DNA from: Opisthorchis felineus
Taxonomy: Eukaryota; Platyhelminthes; Trematoda; Opisthorchiida; Opisthorchiidae
Assembly (NCBI GenBank): GCA_004794785.1
Contig: SJOL01007411.1
Coordinates: 893,897-957,896, forward strand
DNA: 64,000 nucleotides
Direction of reading: 5' to 3'
Shown here: positions 56,177-64,000 of the stretch, in pieces
How positions within the stretch are numbered: the first letter of the stretch is position 1
Layout of the letters: the number at the start of each line of letters is the position of its first letter
The notes under the pieces: generated by a model
What the model was told of the DNA's origin: nothing
The model's database searches: none
The model's input: only the letters and a program-made list of their open reading frames with translations
Position numbers and translations under genes: made by a program

Positions 56177-59100
56177 TCAAAATTCTACGCTTCTTCTGGG
56201 AAATGGGTGGTTCTGATGGTCATCCCTATCGTGTATCTGGTCACACGTCGGTTGTTGTCACCGAGTGTTCGTTCGCTTCGAAAACAGAGGGTAATTAGTA
56301 ACACCTGGCAACAGGTGATATGTTGGACATTGCTAATTTAACACGGTGACATCAGTGAAATGGACAGCGGTCCTGAAATAGGCAGGATTCATTTAGCCAC
56401 AGAATGATGGTGCGCTCAGTAGCCTCCCAGATGCGTTAACCAGCCAACCGTGAATGCGTGTCCCGTCAACCGCAATGTCATAAGAACACAAGTATCCAGC
56501 GAACTTGAAACAGAGCAATAGCCAAATGACTGAAGTCAGGAGTTTCCAAGCTTTTCAGAGAAGATATTAAGAACAGAGTCAGGATTAAATTATGCTTGAT
56601 CTTATAGTCATTTTCGCAAGTGCATTACAGCAGCTGGAAGTTTTAGTATTTCCTTATTTTCAATCCACCTGTAAGCCGGCTACAAAACCAGAATCCGTAT
56701 GAGAATTTGAAGAACTTTTGTTCTCAAAGTTTCTGTGGATGTAGCTACTGAAACCTTTCTATTGCGATATTCATGGGGAACAATGGAAGCGAAGACGTCT
56801 CAATGATTTTGTTAGGAGAGTGCTTCCTGTCTCATTTCTGGACTGGGCGTTCTGATCTTGCTTCCCATCATTGGATAATTACTGAAGATTTATTGCCCAG
56901 TGACAAAACGACGATAGCCACAGCGTTATGTCTTGCAAAAAAGCTAAGTGATGGCTGTTCACAATTTCTTGAAGGATCACGTTAATTCGAACCCAATATT
57001 GAAACGCTTTGGCAAACCAAATTTTGGTCTGGCAGAAATCACTTCCGAGGTTTACAAGCAAGTTACTCTGGTATTCATTTACTTCGTGTTGCAAAATCCG
57101 AGAATTCCCTGTGATTCTAACAGAGGTCGATGACTCTCAGCAAAATTCTTACCCTCGAAAAATTCACCTTTTTCACATAAGATGGATTTCTGATTACACT
57201 CAACCACACAATGACCGTATTGTCTTGGGCGTAGACTTAGATCCTTTAGAGGAAACTTAGTAACGGTCAAAGACTTTTACAGTTAAAGTTTAAAGCTCGA
57301 CGCGATTTATTAAGCAGAAGCCGTTGGTCCAATCCTGCTTTTAAACTGAATGCTTTGACGCTTTTATTAAACCAAGCAAAAAGCAGCACAATTAATACAC
57401 TGTGAGCACACGCGAGGCCGCCGATCTCTTGATGTGTGGATCTAACAGTGCAAACTTTGTCCACTACCACCATCTGATCAAATGCTCGTAAATTCTCCGC
57501 TCGGTTTCGTTTAGAACAAAGTGCTCAGCAGACTGTTTTCCCGGAACCCGAGGGGCCCTGCTTTATAGTAATTACTTAGGAAAACTGCAATTTTAGGACT
57601 CAGTCATTATCATGTCCTGTTTGAAGAACAAATGTGACCATACAAAAGTGGTGTGGACGTCAATTCAACAAATCACGTAACCATCTACAACTATCCATTA
57701 GTAGTCGGATTCCCGAAAACCTTCAGTGCTTATGCGTGACCAAGTAAGGACCAGTTAGAGTGATTTCTTGCATCACCCTGTGAGATGAGTTCCTCAGGAA
57801 ATCTTACTACCTAGGAACAGTCGCGTGGATAAAATCAAATTTTCAAGATACTTCAACGTCCCAATCAGAACACATGGATTGCCTTTAGGACCAGCCACAT
57901 CCAGCCTCTGGTATAAAGCAGTCAACAGAGGGTACAGTCCTACAGTTTTAACATAAAAGCGAGCACAATATTTGTAGTTAAAGTGAAATATTTACTGGCT
58001 TGTCTGAGAGGATCACCATGGGATACATACTCACCAATGAGGTCTTGTTGTCTGCAATTCCAAACGCCAGAGAAGGAACTGATCAATTCTGGTCAACCGG
58101 TTAATTACCGCTTTCTATGCGTTCTATCGCAGCAGGTTACATTAAACCAGCGTTTCTCAAGAGGAAGATGGAACAGTGTTGCATAGGAAAGGAAGGTGAG
58201 GGGAGACAAAGTATGCGTATTTATGATATATTAATCAAGCGGTTATTCTTTCCAAATATGTGATCATATTATCAGATGCACATAATCTGCAGATATCTTC
58301 ATTTACCTAGATGGATCTTCGGGTCGTGATACTTTATTGTATGGCTGAGTGTGTGTGGGTCGTTCGTAGACAGCCCTTGCTCTGTCTCGGTTAGGCACGA
58401 GTACTCAAACCTATAGGTGTCCCATGGAGTATGTTTCACTAGTGGGTTGTTGGGTTTCTTGCTTATTTTCTTTGCTTACTTATACTTCTCTTGCTTGGTA
58501 TTTTACAGTGTAGTACTGCTTATACTGTGTCTTGTTTCACTTTATATGCGCTTCATGCATATGATGCGCATGAATATGACATACCAATGACTCGCATTGA
58601 CATTGTAGACATTCGAATGCGTCAAGCCCACAACGTTGCTAGGAATGAGATTTTGTGTCCTTGTCGTACAGAACAAACCGGTTATTAGCTATCAGTAGCT
58701 AGTTGTTTTGGTGTCTTGGGTGCTTCTTAAGTGGTGCAGTTTAGCAGACCAGCAAGCGCGCATATTGTAGGTCACAAGTGTTTATTTGCTTCCTGCTTTT
58801 TTGACATTTAAGGGCAAACAGTTGGGTGTGTTGGTGGTTTTAGAACTCCCGTATCGTCCAGTGTCTGGTCCTATTCCTTGGGGCTTGCACTGTGTATACG
58901 GCCCTCAGCTGCTTGAACCTCTGACATGTGTGTGGCATTGCCTATTGGACGCGAGAGTCCACTGGCGTAGTTCAGCGTAGTTCAGCAAATCCGGATGAGG
59001 TGTCTGTCCACCGTTTTTGTGAGCAAACTGGGATGATCTAAGCTTAATCGATGCAAGAGAACTCTTGCTGTAACGAAAACATCAGTTTATCAGCAAGAGT

Positions 59101-62100
59101 TTTAAGGCATGGAACAGTAACTCCCCTTTTTCTTGGTTTGTTTTCGAAGCTTGCCTGTCCAGAGTAGTTGCTGATGGCAATATGTCCAATCAAAATATCG
59201 ATGGAACTTTTTTATCAACAAAAACTCTCTGATACCTATGTTCACAAATCCAAATTGAGACTTCCGGCTTCAAAAGAAAGCATGTGAAAGTTATCCTGGA
59301 ACATGAGGAGCCGAACCGTTTTACTAACCTACCTATTTGATAGAGTTTATAGTATACTGAATCTCAGAACAGGCTCCGCTTCCCGACTTCACTTTTTGGA
59401 ATGACTGTCAGCCTGAAAATTATCAGCTGACAACTGTTCATTAGATTCACTTAAGGCATTAGCTATTGTTTTCCGTGTGCATTTACCCCTCTGTTGGTGA
59501 TCACTGTGAGGAAGCGGAGCACCAGATATTTCCTTCTTGATCACTTTTGCAGGCTATTACCGTCTTGTATTTTACGCCGAGATATTAGTGGTATTCTGAC
59601 CTTAGCTGTCCCGGTTTCACCGCTTACGTAATGTGCTGAGCTAGAAAGTTTCACCGCTCTAGACAGAACCGCTTTCTAACGGAAATATATAGATGAGCCA
59701 GAATGGTTAAATTGAATTATGGGTATTTTTGCACATAGCTTAATTCGCTTTGGTGTGTGCTCTGAACTTTTAGTTTCAAATCGCTCCACAATTACTAATG
59801 TGCTCCATTCTTCCAAAGTTCATCCATTGAGGGTATGTGAACCTTTTACCAATCTCGTGCGAAGCGGTGGAGGGAGTAGCTGGACTTAAGTGATAGTTGT
59901 TAGCAGCACATTCTGTTAATTTTTTGGGCAAAATAGGCACGTGTGATTCTACTCTACTATGCCGTGTGATTTTACTCTACACCCATGTCAGTACTTGTTG
60001 CCCACAGTCTAAAGGTTGCGGTGAACAATATACACTGACAGTGTCCCTGCGTAAATATGTTTGAAAATCACCAATGGAATCATTTGTCATCTAATCGCGA
60101 TCGATCGTCTTTTTGGTCACAGTGGTCGCGCGTGCCACTTACCATCAGCTGCCTCGTGTTCTACACACGTAATTGCCACACAGTTCAATGTGCGACATGC
60201 GCCCTCTAGAAGAATTTGGAGATGGCTTCAACCAACGCATTTAAGCTACAACTTACGACGTTTGTTCCAAACACACTATTTTGTATAAAGTGTTGTGAAC
60301 GGTATTCAGTCGCTGGAGGTCATGCATCAACGATAACAATAATAAATCGTGAAAAAATTGCTCCAGTTGTCCAACGGGTTGACCCGATCTCCTTGACATC
60401 TGCTTTAGTTCATTTTACGAAATCGTATATTATTCAGTTTGACTTTATTTTCACTTAAAATGACACAGAATATGCTTATGTCATATAAAACCGACTGATT
60501 TACAGTTTTGTTTACGTTGCAATTTGGCGGCAACTTTGTACCTCCCGAATGTGAAGTGCAATAACCTGTCTAGGAGAACTAAGTTAAGGGAACCTAGAAA
60601 TAATTACCATATGAAATCCCGCAATCAGCTCGATGTTCAGTCCCTCTAACCGAACGTTCAGCGACAAGGCTGCCGTTAGGCTTGTCTGAGTCGATAGTTC
60701 AGGATATCTAGGTGTTTTACTCCTAAAGTCATGCTGTAAATAAGAACTGTTTTAACAGGCATCGCAAATGACCTACAAGACGCGAATGACTCGAATTTCA
60801 GGTTGTTGTTTAAAGAGGATTTGGACTATACTGTTATCAGTACTCATCAGCATATGCACTGAGAAAGTCTGAAAACTAGTCATTTTGTGCACGACAGCAC
60901 TTCAACATCAGCGCACGCTAAACTTGTCTGTCTCATTATATCCATACCTGAGACTGCCCCTAAGGGGGCGACTATTCGTCGCTGGCGCCAGTTGTCTGCC
61001 TTAAAGGAAGTAAAAATAACACTGTTTCAAATCCGTATATAGATAACTGTACAATGGAGGCAGCGCGTTGACGATCCTGAAGGCATATACCGCTCACAGT
61101 CGGTTATGCTGGCTGTCCCAGATAGACTTTGAAAAATATTTCGTCCCAGAATCACTTCCAGTTTTTAACTTGAATTAATTTCAATCCAGAATTTTAATTC
61201 AACTGTAACTTAAACTCGGTTAAGACTACATATATTCACATTTGACTAGGAAGACACCACATCATCATTTGATTTGATTGGAGCAACCAGCCTAAGGCCA
61301 GCTTACGACCGCTGTAGTAAGTTTATCAAATTCTTGTTCATCAAACTGCGGACAGTGAACATCCTGGGACCATTTCAATCCTGCAGGTATCAGAGGTCGA
61401 AATGAATTGTTGTACATCTATGCCGAAAACAAATTTAGGGTCACTACGTATGGTGGATTCAAGCTAATGCGTACTGTGGACCTTTAACCAAATAAAGTAA
61501 TTGGCTCACAGAGGTTTTAAGTTGTCAGGATATTGTATGGGGTACCTCAGCTCCTCGGGCTATGAAGTGAAACAAGCTTCAACTCAATAAAGGAGAACTG
61601 TCTGTAACTGCTTGTTGTAGTGTGACTATTCAGGATATGTCTGCCGATGAAGATATGAATCTGCGCCTTCTCACCTGGGGCGAAAACCTTCTGCTCTTTC
61701 ACGGATCCGTTTTCTCTGATGCACGACTGTCCTATACTGTTAGCTGAAAAAGGCACGTTGGCTGTCCAACCATTGGCTCAAACGTGTAGGTGTAACGCGT
61801 GTTCGAACGATGCTCGAACAATTTTTCGGTTCGTCTTAATAGGTCTCTCATATGATGTTTCCTTTGACAATCGATCCTCACGTGTTGGCTAGTCTGTAAA
61901 CAGGCAAGCAAAACTTACCTTCTTGAACATTTTTTTGAATTTGGCGACAGTTGTTACTCATATAAACTGTTACATTCTCGTCTTTCTCAATATCTTAAGC
62001 AGTTGAAACTCCACAGCTCCGAATTAATGGAATGCATCTAGAAACCCATTTTGAGACAACTGCATTACTGTTTGAATGGTTGTGTGAGATGAACCGGATA

Positions 62101-64000
62101 TACTGTTTACAGTGAAGTGTAAAAATCAATTGGATTTTCGAATTACTCTTCCACTGCCCTTTGGAGAATCTTCCAATCACGTTAGTTGCCCCACGCCGCC
62201 AAATCTGTGGAGTGTGGATGCAGAATCCCCCAAAATAGGTGACTTAACATCGTGAGCAAGGCTGTCACGAATGCACTGCTTTTGAAGAATAGCTAGTTGC
62301 CAAACCCGTTTCTTTTCGTTTCAGCTGTGTTCAGTATTCAATGCAGCTGGTAGCGTAGACGATTGCAGTGATTACGGTTCAGGTGTGTCGGAAGCGAAAA
62401 CCGCACAGTTTATACCATTTTACCAGATGATGGGAGCAAAAGTGACCTGGGCGTTAACCGGATTTATCGAATAGTCGATAAATTCTAAACTGGAACCTGG
62501 GAGAATCTGAGTAATGGTCGCTAAAATCCTGCAACCCGCTAATAGTATGGCCTTTTGTGACCGCGTTACATCTACTGTGTCATTTACTCAGGATATTATT
62601 CACAGATGGAATTTGCTTGCCCACATGGCGCACGGTGGCCTGTCGTTAGACTCTGAGGTTGGACAAGCCAATAAACTCAGTTGATATTTTTCAGTTCTTA
62701 TGGGAAGCACACATTGTAAATACTTTCCACACCATCAGTGCTACACGTTTTTTCAAGTAAATTGCTACCTGAAATTTCGCGCATTCAGTCACAGTCGTAC
62801 CGAAGCTAGGGAGACAGAGAGTTTCAAATAGTTTGTTAGGGAGTGGTGAGCTGAGAACTAGGCAAGGACATGCACCGGAGGTTCTGAAAATTCTCCGCAT
62901 TTCGTACGATTGCGGAGGTTGAACTCGCATATGCGGCTTAAAACGAGTACAACACAGCGAAAAGCACGAAACACACACTGGTCAATGGGAGATCAAAAAA
63001 CACATGAGCTAATATTACCAAAAGGTTTACTTTGAAATGTAAACGGAGCAGAATAAACAGTGGTTTGTGTATGTATGGGCCTGAGGTCCTATGTACGTGA
63101 AATTGCGGAAGGGTCCGACCACGGGAACTGAAGTGTGCGGAAAGAGAAACAAGTGTGAAAAAGCGGTCTAGTATAGCCCAATGTGATGGTGATGGCACCG
63201 GCCACAGAGATATGCGACATCGTATCGAATCGGTTGGTTGTGAGTGAGCGCGGCAAAGCATTTGGAAAGCTTCAATAGGCTTGACGTTCTAGTGAATGCC
63301 TTTTTTTATTCTTCGACCGATTTCCAGTGCCGTGCGTCAGACATACTGTGCTGCACATCTCCATGAGAAAGAGTCCACTAACGTGCTTCAAACGTAGACG
63401 ACAGATCTTTCGCTTTAAGGAACAACAATTATGGAGTAGTAAGTGGGGCACCAAAAGTGGTTGTGACCAGGTAGCATCTATGACTGAACCAGTCAGCCTG
63501 CAGATCACCGTTGAATGGTGGGTTGAGGCATGCCGTCTTCCTCTTGAGAATTCCATTTGAGATTTTGGCGAAAACATGCACATTTTAAGAGAAAAGAAAT
63601 TTTATGGAAAAAATGTTATCCAATAATTTGAGCTCGTGCCGTAGAGCGTCCTGAGAGCCAAACATGACTGCCCTATGATATAAACTGTTAACGATGGTCC
63701 TCTTCTGTTCCGGGAGCAAATGGCTGTCAACGCCGATGTGCTGGCCGAACAACTCAGCTTCTTGTAAAATTGACTATTCAACTGCCCATCGTCACTTCTG
63801 AGAAGTTTCAAATCCAGGAGTTCGAAATTATTATCCTGCTCTCTCTAGGTTCAGCTAGCTTCAACTGGTCCAAGATAGAGCAATCTTCGTTTTTATCTGT
63901 AAAGACAGCAGTTAATTCGTCAGCTGAGTCAACGAGACCTATTTCGACATGGTCGGAGAAGGGTGTCTTAGAGAGAGAGACGTCATAACAGCGCTATCGA
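56177..64000. other. No recognised feature
   Basis: The last 7.8 kb hold no recognisable gene, RNA gene or copy of the repeat families described here. Open frames of 60-107 codons occur on both strands (the longest at 62938-63261 and 63272-63583, minus) without known motifs. The region could be intergenic DNA or a large intron of a gene outside the window. Confidence 0.35.

Overview
The window looks like a digenean flatworm (fluke) nuclear contig. The sequence supports this as follows: long introns, sparse coding, two animal genes (an axonemal dynein light intermediate chain and a Pitx-type homeobox gene), RTE-like and R2-type LINEs, and many interspersed repeats carrying hammerhead-ribozyme cores of the kind known from schistosome satellite and SINE DNA. 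The base composition looks less AT-rich than Schistosoma. I therefore lean to a liver, lung or intestinal fluke lineage, but the species cannot be named from the sequence.

Layout. 1-385: 3' end of an RTE-like LINE. 892-1362: a mixed-orientation hammerhead repeat cluster. 2031-7066 (+): DNALI1/p28 in two exons split by a 4.2-kb intron. 7772-18690: repeat-rich DNA holding three tRNA-derived SINE copies (9335-9662, 13995-14210, 14328-14680), one hammerhead repeat with an intact core (9902-10000) and other repeats. 18692-20761: two 618-bp inverted arms around an (AT)n tract and a 508-base assembly gap. 21718-34650 (-): the pitx gene, whose two exons are separated by a 10.3-kb intron inside the homeobox. 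That intron holds an antisense, nearly intact R2-type retrotransposon (about 25861-29430), an RTE-like fragment, a perfect 29-bp hairpin and further hammerhead repeats. 34665-64000: mostly unannotatable DNA with more hammerhead repeats (36025, 39590, 49005, 49548, 54238, 56028) and a few exon-like open frames that I do not recognise.

The most interesting content is the ribozyme layer. Two unrelated repeat families each encode a type I hammerhead. The first is a roughly 265-bp two-module repeat with about 17 fragments in the window. Its core is intact at 9902-10000 and 49028-49095. It has a self-complementary ACCGGU in place of a closed stem III, which favours dimeric cleavage. The second is a tRNA-headed SINE whose degraded copies together show a GCACTG/CAGTGC stem I. 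The two protein genes are not functionally linked; they are simply neighbours. The retroelements are insertions.
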